Origin: an uncultured Oscillospiraceae bacterium
Lineage (GTDB): Bacteria > Bacillota > Clostridia > Oscillospirales > Oscillospiraceae
Direction of reading: 5' to 3'
NCBI GenBank assembly: GCA_905234005.1
Contig: CAJOFW010000115.1
Span: 1-5,134 of the forward strand
Length of the DNA stretch: 5,134 bases
Shown here: positions 1-5,122 of the stretch, piece by piece
Position numbering within the stretch: the first letter of the stretch is position 1
Layout of the letters: each line of letters opens with the position of its first letter
The notes under the pieces: model-generated
What the model was told of the DNA's origin: nothing
The model's input: the letters and a program-made list of their open reading frames with translations, nothing else
The model's database searches: none
Made by a program: the position numbers and the translations under genes

Positions 1-882
1 ATGGCCCACCGCGCCGTCGGCCAGCTTGCCCGCATGATCGGCATGGACATGAAGAACGAGATCGTCATCTTCACCATGCTCGGCGACAACTGGATGATCG
101 AGTCCGACCCCGATGGCTGGGAGACCTACTCTGAGCTGCCCACTCAGCGCTTCCAGCATCAGTATTTCGACGACACCAACCTCTTCAAGAACATGGCGTT
201 CGACATCGACGTGCCCACCATCGGCGCCATCCCCGGCCCCGGCTTCCACTGGGATTCCGCCCTCCTCGCCGACCTCACGATCGTCACCGAGGACTGCGTC
301 ATGGAAGTCCCCCACGGCCAGGGCGGCCTCGTCCCCGGCGACGGCATGGGCGGCCTCTGCCAGTTCTACATGGGCGCCAAGCGCGGCAACTACTACCTCT
401 CCACCACCCGTCAGATGACGGCGAAGGAAATGCTCGACTACGGCTTCGTGTCCGAGGTCGTGCCCAAGGGCCAGGCCCAGGCCCGTGCGTGGGAGATCGC
501 CCGCATGTGGAAGAAGATGTCCTATGAGAACCGCACGATCATGGCGAACATCATGAAGCGCCCGGTCCGCAAGTGGCTCATGGACGACTTCAAGCTGCAC
601 ACCGTCTCCGAGCAGTACGGCTCCCTCCTCCGCATCGCCGCCGGCGAGCTGGGCGACGAGAACTCCAGCCAGCAGGACGAGAAGTACATCTCCCGCGTCA
701 ACGACTGGCGCTATGCCACGACCGACATGCAGAAGCCCCAGACCTCCGAGAGCTGGGTCGACATGCCGAAGAAGGCCGCCGAGTGGTTCAAGAAGGTCGA
801 GGCCGGCGAGATCGAGAACCCGTTCAAGCACAACGACACCCCGGGCTACTACAAGCCCTACCGTCCTGAGCCCACGAAGTAA
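1..882 (+). CDS. Dihydrophloroglucinol cyclohydrolase-like beta-diketone hydrolase (crotonase superfamily), 5'-incomplete
   Basis: Predicted to hydrolyse a C-C bond of a cyclic 1,3-diketone by a retro-Claisen reaction; in this context, dihydrophloroglucinol to 3-hydroxy-5-oxohexanoate in the cytoplasm. The visible 293 residues align by eye with 6-oxocamphor hydrolase (OCH). The strand NEIVIFT (19-25) matches OCH NKVVILT, GLVPGDG (109-115) matches GIVPGDG, and LDYGFVSEVV (145-154) matches LDYGAVNEVL. The OCH catalytic residues His122, Asp154 and Glu244 fall on His83, Asp114 and Glu204. The first Met is probably internal: residue 3 aligns near OCH residue 45, so about 40 residues including the first crotonase strands should lie upstream of the window. 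Residues from about 222 to 293 form a Lys/aromatic-rich C-terminal extension that OCH (257 aa) lacks. The SDR gene follows after 93 nt. A plain enoyl-CoA hydratase is the alternative, but the OCH triad argues against it. The family call is firm; the substrate is inferred from the neighbours. Confidence 0.8.
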   Translation: MAHRAVGQLARMIGMDMKNEIVIFTMLGDNWMIESDPDGWETYSELPTQRFQHQYFDDTNLFKNMAFDIDVPTIGAIPGPGFHWDSALLADLTIVTEDCVMEVPHGQGGLVPGDGMGGLCQFYMGAKRGNYYLSTTRQMTAKEMLDYGFVSEVVPKGQAQARAWEIARMWKKMSYENRTIMANIMKRPVRKWLMDDFKLHTVSEQYGSLLRIAAGELGDENSSQQDEKYISRVNDWRYATTDMQKPQTSESWVDMPKKAAEWFKKVEAGEIENPFKHNDTPGYYKPYRPEPTK

Positions 883-897
883 TTCCGTATAATCTTC

Positions 898-926
898 CCG
901 GAGGAGGCCTGACAGGTCTCCTCTGG
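898..926 (+). other. Intergenic hairpin between the cyclohydrolase and SDR genes
   Basis: Arms 898-909 and 915-926 form a 12-bp stem (two G-U pairs) around the 5-nt loop TGACA. It begins 15 nt after the stop codon. No U-tract follows (the next bases are AAACCTTATAAATA), so it is not a canonical intrinsic terminator. It may be an RNA-stability or processing element, or a leaky attenuator, that sets expression of gene 1 relative to gene 2. Function is inferred. Confidence 0.55.
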
Positions 927-957
927 AAACCTTATAAATATCCTCAAAATACATTAT

Positions 958-964
958 AAAGGAG
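958..964 (+). promoter_or_regulatory. Ribosome binding site of the SDR gene
   Basis: AAAGGAG lies 11 nt before the ATG at 976, within an AT-rich leader. The spacing is somewhat long but resembles the 11-12 nt seen for the next two genes, which supports the chosen start. Confidence 0.75.
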
Positions 965-975
965 ACTGATTCATC

Positions 976-1857
976 ATGCCCAAGGTATATTCCGGTGATC
1001 TCACCAAAATGTTCGACATCAGCGGCAAGAAGGCCATGATCTTCGGCGGCCACGGCGGCTTCGGCAAGGCCATCGCCGAGGGTTACGCGGCGAACGGCTG
1101 CTCCGTCTGCATCTCCGCCCGCAACGAGGGCAAGCTGCAGGAGGCCGTGAAGGATATCGAGGCCAAGGCCGCCCCCGGCGTCAAGGTCATGTACATCGCC
1201 GGCGACGCGTCCAACGAGGAATTCATCAAGCAGGCGGTTGAGACCGTCACCGGCCCCGACGGCATCGGCGGCTGCGACATCCTCGTCAACGCGCAGGGCA
1301 TCAACCGCAAGATGTGGTCCTGGGAGATCGACACCGACTTCTTCAAGCAGATGCTCGACGTCAACATCACCTCCCTCATGCTCACCTGCAAGTACTTCGG
1401 CAACTGGATGAAGTCCAACAACATCGAGGGCGCCGATCAGGTTCCCGCCGACCAGTTCGAGCACGGCAAGGCCAACCCCAACCAGGGCTACGGCAAGATC
1501 ATCAACTTCGGCTCCGTCCGCGGCATCCGCGCCGTCGCCAACGGCGGCAACGGCAACGTCCCCTACAACACCACCAAGGGCGCCGTTGAGATGCTGACCA
1601 AGGCCTACGCCGCCGACCTGCGTCCGAACATCCAGGTCAACGCCATCGGCCCCACGATCACCTACACCCCGATGATGGTCGGCCTGCTGCCTCCCGACGA
1701 GAACGTCCGCAACGGCATCGCCGGCGCTCTGCCCGCGCAGCGCATCGGCTACGAGATCGACGTCGTCGGCCCGGCCATCTTCCTGGCCTCCGCGGCTTCC
1801 GATATGGTCACCGCCACCACCATCTATCCCGACGGCGGTCTGGTCGCCACCTCGTGA
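976..1857 (+). CDS. Phloroglucinol reductase-like short-chain dehydrogenase/reductase (SDR)
   Basis: Predicted NADPH-dependent reduction of phloroglucinol to dihydrophloroglucinol, the dearomatising first step. The 293-aa protein is a classical SDR. The dinucleotide loop GGHGGFG (24-30) has Gly in place of the usual first Thr. ISARN (46-50) puts Arg49 just after beta-2, which usually favours NADP(H). Asp78 lies in GDAS. The NNAG-type motif is NAQG (105-108). The catalytic set is Asn130, Ser180, Tyr197 and Lys201 (YNTTK). Two stretches are longer than in a typical SDR of about 250 aa: a polar insert at about 147-172, before the strand carrying Ser180, and a Gly/Asn-rich loop at 185-195 that widens the Ser-Tyr spacing to 17. 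It sits between genes for a beta-diketone hydrolase and a beta-hydroxyacid dehydrogenase, which fits a phloroglucinol reductase. A gluconate-5-dehydrogenase-like sugar SDR is the generic alternative. The SDR call is near certain; the substrate rests on context. Confidence 0.8.
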   Translation: MPKVYSGDLTKMFDISGKKAMIFGGHGGFGKAIAEGYAANGCSVCISARNEGKLQEAVKDIEAKAAPGVKVMYIAGDASNEEFIKQAVETVTGPDGIGGCDILVNAQGINRKMWSWEIDTDFFKQMLDVNITSLMLTCKYFGNWMKSNNIEGADQVPADQFEHGKANPNQGYGKIINFGSVRGIRAVANGGNGNVPYNTTKGAVEMLTKAYAADLRPNIQVNAIGPTITYTPMMVGLLPPDENVRNGIAGALPAQRIGYEIDVVGPAIFLASAASDMVTATTIYPDGGLVATS

Positions 1858-1882
1858 TTGCGGTCTAAAGCCACAGGTTTTC

Positions 1883-1913
1883 TTCCGTCCCTCGCTCTGC
1901 GCGGGGGACGGAA
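1883..1913 (+). other. Intergenic hairpin between the SDR and HCDH-fold genes
   Basis: Arms 1883-1895 (TTCCGTCCCTCGC) and 1901-1913 pair over 13 bp with one G-U pair, around the loop TCTGC. The hairpin starts 26 nt after the SDR stop codon. CATCTAGTATATAG follows rather than a U-tract, so complete termination is unlikely. Like the hairpin at 898-926 it may stabilise or process the upstream message. Function is inferred. Confidence 0.6.
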
Positions 1914-1925
1914 CATCTAGTATAT

Positions 1926-1931
1926 AGGGAG
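1926..1931 (+). promoter_or_regulatory. Ribosome binding site of the HCDH-fold gene
   Basis: AGGGAG lies 11 nt before the ATG at 1943. The following leader GAGTTATTACC is almost the same as the one before the next gene (GAGTTTATTACC). Confidence 0.7.
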
Positions 1932-1942
1932 TTATTACCAAC

Positions 1943-2902
1943 ATGAGAGTCGAAGACATCAAAACCATCGCCATGTACGGCGCCGGCACGATCGGCGGCG
2001 GCTTCGCGGCGTATTTCGCCCTCAAGGGCCTCAACGTGAACGTATTCGTCCGCAGCGAGGGCTCCATCGAGCGCTCGAAGCCCAAGGTACAGGAGGCTAT
2101 CGACACCTACATCAAATACGGCATCGTATCGAGCGGCGAGGGCATCTGGGAGAAGATCAGGTTCACGACCGACCCCGCCGAGGCGTTCACCGGCGTCTAC
2201 TTCGTGCAGGAGAACGGCCCGGAGAACACCGAGGAGAAGCACAAGATGGTCGCGGTCATGGAGCAGTACCTGCCCGAGGACGCCATCATCGCCTCCTCCA
2301 GCTCCGGCACGCCCGTGACGCTGATCGCGGCCGAGGCGAAGCACCCCGAGCGCATCATCGTCGGCCACCCGTTCAACCCGGCGTATCTGCTGCCCCTGAT
2401 CGAGATCTGCGGCGGCGAGAAGACCTCCCCCGAGACGATCGCCCTGGCCCGGGAGTTCTATGCGAAGTACGACAAGGCCCCCGTTGTTCTGAACATCGAG
2501 AAGAACGGCTTCATCGCGAACCGTCTCATGCACGCCCTGTGGCGTGAGGAGATCGCGCTCGTGTGCGAGGGCGTCTGCTCCATGGAGGACGCGGACAACG
2601 CCTGGACGTTCGGCCCCGGCCTGCGCCTCGCGGCCTTCGGCCCCGCCATGAACTACGAGCTGGGCGGCGGCGACCTCGGCCTCAAGGGCTGCGCGATCAA
2701 GTTCGGCGCGATGACCGACGCCGTGTTCGCGGACATCTCCGACATGAAAAAGGTCCCCGCCGAATGGGCCGACCTCTCCGGCGACCAGATCATCCCCGAG
2801 ATGGCGCACTTCCCGCCCGTCATCGGCAACACCAAGCCCGAGATCGCGTCCTTCCGTGACAACATCATCATTTCCCTTCTGAAGATGCACGAGCGTCTGT
2901 AA
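1943..2902 (+). CDS. 3-Hydroxy-5-oxohexanoate dehydrogenase-like protein (3-hydroxyacyl-CoA dehydrogenase fold)
   Basis: Predicted to oxidise the beta-hydroxy group of 3-hydroxy-5-oxohexanoate to 3,5-dioxohexanoate (triacetate). The 319-aa protein has the family's two domains. The Rossmann loop GAGTIG is at 13-18. The family SNTS-like stretch is SSSSGTPVT (118-126). HPFNP has catalytic His142 with Glu154 twelve residues later, the His-Glu spacing of the family, and GFIAN (189-193) supplies the conserved Asn. Its single-domain length and the stretch FGPGLRLAAFGP (223-234) recall L-carnitine dehydrogenase and lambda-crystallin, which act on free acids or polyols rather than CoA esters. The beta-2 end reads FVRS (35-38) where NAD-using members normally have Asp, so NADP use is possible. 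It lies directly before the BKACE gene (38-nt gap), as a dehydrogenase making that enzyme's beta-keto acid would. Carnitine dehydrogenase is the main alternative. Confidence 0.8.
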   Translation: MRVEDIKTIAMYGAGTIGGGFAAYFALKGLNVNVFVRSEGSIERSKPKVQEAIDTYIKYGIVSSGEGIWEKIRFTTDPAEAFTGVYFVQENGPENTEEKHKMVAVMEQYLPEDAIIASSSSGTPVTLIAAEAKHPERIIVGHPFNPAYLLPLIEICGGEKTSPETIALAREFYAKYDKAPVVLNIEKNGFIANRLMHALWREEIALVCEGVCSMEDADNAWTFGPGLRLAAFGPAMNYELGGGDLGLKGCAIKFGAMTDAVFADISDMKKVPAEWADLSGDQIIPEMAHFPPVIGNTKPEIASFRDNIIISLLKMHERL

Positions 2903-2923
2903 TCCTATCTGCAAATATCAAAC

Positions 2924-2928
2924 AGGAG
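2924..2928 (+). promoter_or_regulatory. Ribosome binding site of the BKACE gene
   Basis: AGGAG, within CAGGAGAG, lies 12 nt before the ATG at 2941. The 38-nt gap holds no hairpin, which suggests tight co-transcription of the HCDH-fold and BKACE genes. Confidence 0.75.
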
Positions 2929-2940
2929 AGTTTATTACCT

Positions 2941-3951
2941 ATGGCAAAGAGAATCATCACCGTTGCTCTTACCGGCGCCGTCACCCCCGCCGGCTACAAC
3001 GTCCCCGAGACCCCCGAGCAGATCGCGGAGCAGGTCTTTGAGTGCTGGAAGCTCGGCGCTTCCGTCGCCCACCTGCATATGCGCGACGACGCCGGCATGG
3101 GCGTCATGGATCCCGTCAAGTTCTACGAGACCATCAAGCTCATCCGCGCCAACAAGGAGTGCGACATCATCGTCAACTGCACGTCCTCCGGCGACAACCG
3201 CGTCTCCGACGACTCCCCCTACGGCAACGCCATGCGTATGCTGCACCACAAGAACGTCCCCGGCATCGAGATGGGCACGTTTGACGCGTCCTCCTTCAAC
3301 TGGGGCATCCCCGGCGGCGTGTTCCACAACAGCCCCGAGATGCTGATGACGCTCGGCAAGCTCTATCAGGAGCGCGGCATCAAGCCCGAGTTTGAGATCT
3401 TCGACCTCGGCGCTCTGCGCGCCATCGGCGCCTACTGGAAGCAGGGCTACGTCGTGGCCCCGCTGCACTTCCAGTTCTGCATGGGCGTCATGGGCGGCAT
3501 GGACGCCACCCCCGGCCAGCTCCAGCTCATGCTTGACGAGATGCGCCGGCTTCAGTTCGAGGGCGCTCTGCCCAAGGAGATCACCTGGTCCGCGTTCGGC
3601 ATCGGCAAGGGTCACCTGCCCACGATGTTCGCCGCCATCGCGAACGGCGGCGGCGTCCGCGTCGGCATGGAGGACAACGTCGTCTTCGGCAAGGACAAGG
3701 ACGGCAAGAAGATCATGGCCACCAACATGATGCTCGTCGAGCGCGCCGCGAACGCGATCCGCGCCTACGGCGACGAGCCTGCCACCCCGGCGGAGGCCCG
3801 CGAGATCCTCAGCCTGCCCGCGCTCGATCACGACGCGGTCAACGCCGCTCTCGCGGCGGTCAACGTGGCTGACCTCGAGGCCGCGAAGCAGGCCGTCAAG
3901 GACGAGTTCGGCGGCCCGTACTTCTCCGCGAAGGGCATGGGCGGCAAGTAA
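2941..3951 (+). CDS. Triacetate acetoacetate-lyase-like beta-keto acid cleavage enzyme (BKACE, DUF849)
   Basis: Predicted to cleave 3,5-dioxohexanoate with acetyl-CoA to acetoacetate and acetoacetyl-CoA. Zinc ligands matching those of the lysine-fermentation enzyme Kce (His46, His48, Glu230) appear as His44 and His46 in HLHMRD and Glu244 in RVGMEDN. Kce Arg226, Asp231, Glu143 and Thr106 correspond to Arg240, Asp245, Glu152 and Thr113. The N-terminal motif is TGAVTP: Val14 replaces Kce Glu14, a residue linked to binding the substrate's amino group. That fits an amine-free substrate such as triacetate. The protein is 336 aa against about 276 for Kce; the extra length is in internal loops and an Ala-rich C-terminal tail (about 292-336). 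It is the last gene of the tightly spaced set. Dehydrocarnitine cleavage is the main alternative. The family is near certain; the substrate comes from context plus Val14. Confidence 0.85.
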   Translation: MAKRIITVALTGAVTPAGYNVPETPEQIAEQVFECWKLGASVAHLHMRDDAGMGVMDPVKFYETIKLIRANKECDIIVNCTSSGDNRVSDDSPYGNAMRMLHHKNVPGIEMGTFDASSFNWGIPGGVFHNSPEMLMTLGKLYQERGIKPEFEIFDLGALRAIGAYWKQGYVVAPLHFQFCMGVMGGMDATPGQLQLMLDEMRRLQFEGALPKEITWSAFGIGKGHLPTMFAAIANGGGVRVGMEDNVVFGKDKDGKKIMATNMMLVERAANAIRAYGDEPATPAEAREILSLPALDHDAVNAALAAVNVADLEAAKQAVKDEFGGPYFSAKGMGGK

Positions 3952-3989
3952 TCGCCGACCGGCACCGCACCGATAACCGATACATCATC

Positions 3990-4016
3990 AAAGCCTCCGG
4001 CCATGCCGGAGGCTTT
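3990..4016. repeat. 27-nt palindromic repeat, copy 1
   Basis: A perfect 12-bp stem (AAAGCCTCCGGC and its complement) closes a CAT loop. It begins 38 nt after the BKACE stop codon. An identical copy lies 151 nt downstream. The A-start/T-end design resembles a bidirectional terminator, but only three T follow the GC stem, so any terminator role for the operon is weakly supported. It could equally be a genome-wide REP-like element. Confidence 0.8.
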
Positions 4017-4043
4017 GCGGAGACTGTCAAAAAACGACGCTCA

Positions 4044-4067
4044 CCCGCTGGATTATAGAGCAGCGGG
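4044..4067 (+). other. Hairpin in the spacer array
   Basis: CCCGCTG (4044-4050) pairs with CAGCGGG (4061-4067), a 7-bp stem with a 10-nt AT-rich loop. It is the second of five hairpins in the gap before the last gene. Function unknown. Confidence 0.5.
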
Positions 4068-4072
4068 GGAGC

Positions 4073-4096
4073 TCGAGGGGGCAAAGGCCCCCTCGA
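4073..4096 (+). other. Strong hairpin in the spacer array
   Basis: TCGAGGGGGC (4073-4082) pairs perfectly with GCCCCCTCGA (4087-4096) around the loop AAAG. The following bases are ATTGGATC, so there is no U-tract. Function unknown. Confidence 0.65.
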
Positions 4097-4107
4097 ATTG
4101 GATCATA

Positions 4108-4139
4108 CAGGTTGTCAAAGAGCCTTCTTTGACAACCTG
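4108..4139 (+). other. Strong hairpin in the spacer array
   Basis: CAGGTTGTCAAAG (4108-4120) pairs perfectly over 13 bp with 4127-4139 around the loop AGCCTT. Its last bases, CCTG, can instead pair with GCAGG at 4169-4173, which overlaps the Shine-Dalgarno site of the next gene, so alternative folds are possible. Confidence 0.65.
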
Positions 4140-4140
4140 C

Positions 4141-4167
4141 AAAGCCTCCGGCCATGCCGGAGGCTTT
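4141..4167. repeat. 27-nt palindromic repeat, copy 2
   Basis: Identical to the copy at 3990-4016. Here the stem can extend outward through CCTGC (4136-4140) and GCAGG (4169-4173) with one bulged T, reaching into the ribosome binding site of the last gene. An ATG in its loop (4154) is in frame with that gene but has no Shine-Dalgarno site. Confidence 0.8.
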
Positions 4168-4170
4168 TGC

Positions 4171-4176
4171 AGGAGG
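4171..4176 (+). promoter_or_regulatory. Ribosome binding site that decides the CTG start of the last gene
   Basis: AGGAGG is the strongest Shine-Dalgarno site in the window. The in-frame CTG at 4184 is 7 nt downstream. The in-frame GTG at 4202 is too far (25 nt) and the ATG at 4154 lies upstream of it. TGCAGGA (4168-4174) can also pair with TCCTGCA (4182-4188), which would cover both this site and the start codon. Confidence 0.65.
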
Positions 4177-4183
4177 AAGCATC

Positions 4184-5122
4184 CTGCAGCCCATCAAAAC
4201 AGTGAACATCATCGGCATGGGGGCGCTCGGTCTGCTCTTCGGCATGCCGATCCGAAACGGCCTCGGCGAGAGCCAGCCCGCCTACGTCATGGACGCCGCC
4301 CGCAAGGCCCGCCACGGACAGGAGCGCTATACGATCAACGGCGCGGAGATAAAGCCCGTCATCGTCACGCCGGACGAGGCGGCGGTCGCCGATCTTGTGC
4401 TCGTCGGGGTGAAGTATCCCGATCTTACTGACGCGCTCGATACGATGGCGTCGTCGGTGGGGGAGGACACGATCATCATCTCCCTGATGAACGGCGTGGA
4501 CAGCGAGGATATCCTCGCCGAACGCTACGGCGCGGAGAAGGTTCTCTACTCCGTCTCGCAGGAGATGGACGCGCAGCGCTACGGCTCGACGCTGACCTAT
4601 TCAAAGGCCGGACAGCTCTGTGTCGGCGTGCCGTCGGACGCGCCCGACGGGGTTCGGGCCGTGCTCGCGGAGAAGCTTGAGCGCGTCTGCGCGTTCTTCG
4701 ACGAGGTCGGTCTGCCGTACACACGCGAGACGGACATCCGCTACCGCCAGTGGTGCAAATTCATGACAAACGTGGGCTGCAACCAGGTCTGCATGGTCTA
4801 CGACGCGGGCTACGGCCCCTGCATGGAGCACGGCGCCGAGGCGTACGCGATGATGACCGGCGCGATGCGGGAGGTCGCCGCGATTGCCCGTGCGCTGGGG
4901 ATACCGGTGGGGGAGAGGGAGGTCAAACAGTACCTCGGCATACTGCGCTCGCTCGACCCCGCCGCCCTGCCCTCGATGGGGCAGGATCGCCGCCAGCGCC
5001 GCCGCTCCGAGGTGGATATGTTCGCCGGCGTCGTCATCCGGTACGGCGAAAGGCTCGGCATCGAGACGCCGGTCAACGAGTATCTCCTCCGCCGCGTCCG
5101 CGAAATCGAGGCGGAATACTGA
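4184..5122 (+). CDS. Ketopantoate reductase-family (PanE/ApbA) NAD(P)-dependent oxidoreductase, probable CTG start
   Basis: Member of the 2-dehydropantoate 2-reductase family, which reduces 2-oxo acids with NAD(P)H; its own substrate is unknown. From the CTG start it has 312 residues, normal for the family. The N-terminus, M-Q-P-I-K-T-V then NIIGMGALG, has the Rossmann loop GMGALG at 11-16. NGV (103-105) matches the family's NG motif. Lys192 (RQWCKF) is the probable catalytic Lys, with Asn196 one turn later. The C-terminal domain has the family block with Ser264, Asp268 and Glu276, ending in GIETPVNEYLL. CTG is preferred because AGGAGG lies 7 nt upstream and translation from it gives a complete first beta-strand. 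The gene uses more mixed, G-ending codons than genes 1-4 and stands behind a 232-nt hairpin array, so it may be a separate unit. It could be a true panE or a pathway-linked oxo-acid reductase; many catabolic clusters carry such paralogues. Confidence 0.8.
   Translation: MQPIKTVNIIGMGALGLLFGMPIRNGLGESQPAYVMDAARKARHGQERYTINGAEIKPVIVTPDEAAVADLVLVGVKYPDLTDALDTMASSVGEDTIIISLMNGVDSEDILAERYGAEKVLYSVSQEMDAQRYGSTLTYSKAGQLCVGVPSDAPDGVRAVLAEKLERVCAFFDEVGLPYTRETDIRYRQWCKFMTNVGCNQVCMVYDAGYGPCMEHGAEAYAMMTGAMREVAAIARALGIPVGEREVKQYLGILRSLDPAALPSMGQDRRQRRRSEVDMFAGVVIRYGERLGIETPVNEYLLRRVREIEAEY

Noticed and set aside
888..893. TATAAT as a -10 promoter box between genes 1 and 2
   Set aside because: No convincing -35 box at the right distance inside the end of gene 1; probably chance in an AT-rich gap.
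1865..2914. Long minus-strand open frame opposite the HCDH-fold gene
   Set aside because: Its translation is a low-complexity Gly/Val/Asp/Leu/Arg mix with no recognisable motif, opposite a clearly conserved enzyme; it arises from GC-rich codon bias.
2935..3831. Long minus-strand open frame opposite the BKACE gene
   Set aside because: Same cause: repetitive Ala/Gly/Val/Asp/His composition, no domain, and the + strand carries all BKACE motifs.
1943..3951. Carnitine degradation (carnitine dehydrogenase plus dehydrocarnitine cleavage)
   Set aside because: The two families fit, but the adjacent OCH-type diketone hydrolase and SDR have no role there, while all four fit phloroglucinol breakdown. 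Kept only as an alternative.
3990..4016. Canonical Rho-independent terminator after the BKACE gene
   Set aside because: The stem is strong but only TTT then GCGG follows; kept as a repeat with a possible weak terminator role.
3990..4167. CRISPR array
   Set aside because: Only two repeat copies, themselves perfect palindromes, with a 124-nt structured spacer and no cas genes.
4154..4183. ATG at 4154 as the start of the last gene
   Set aside because: It lies in the loop of a palindromic repeat, lacks a Shine-Dalgarno site, and the strong AGGAGG lies downstream of it.
4003..4431. Plus-strand open frame starting in the first palindrome and running into the last gene
   Set aside because: Starts in a repeat loop without a ribosome binding site, crosses the hairpin array, and is out of frame with the oxidoreductase.
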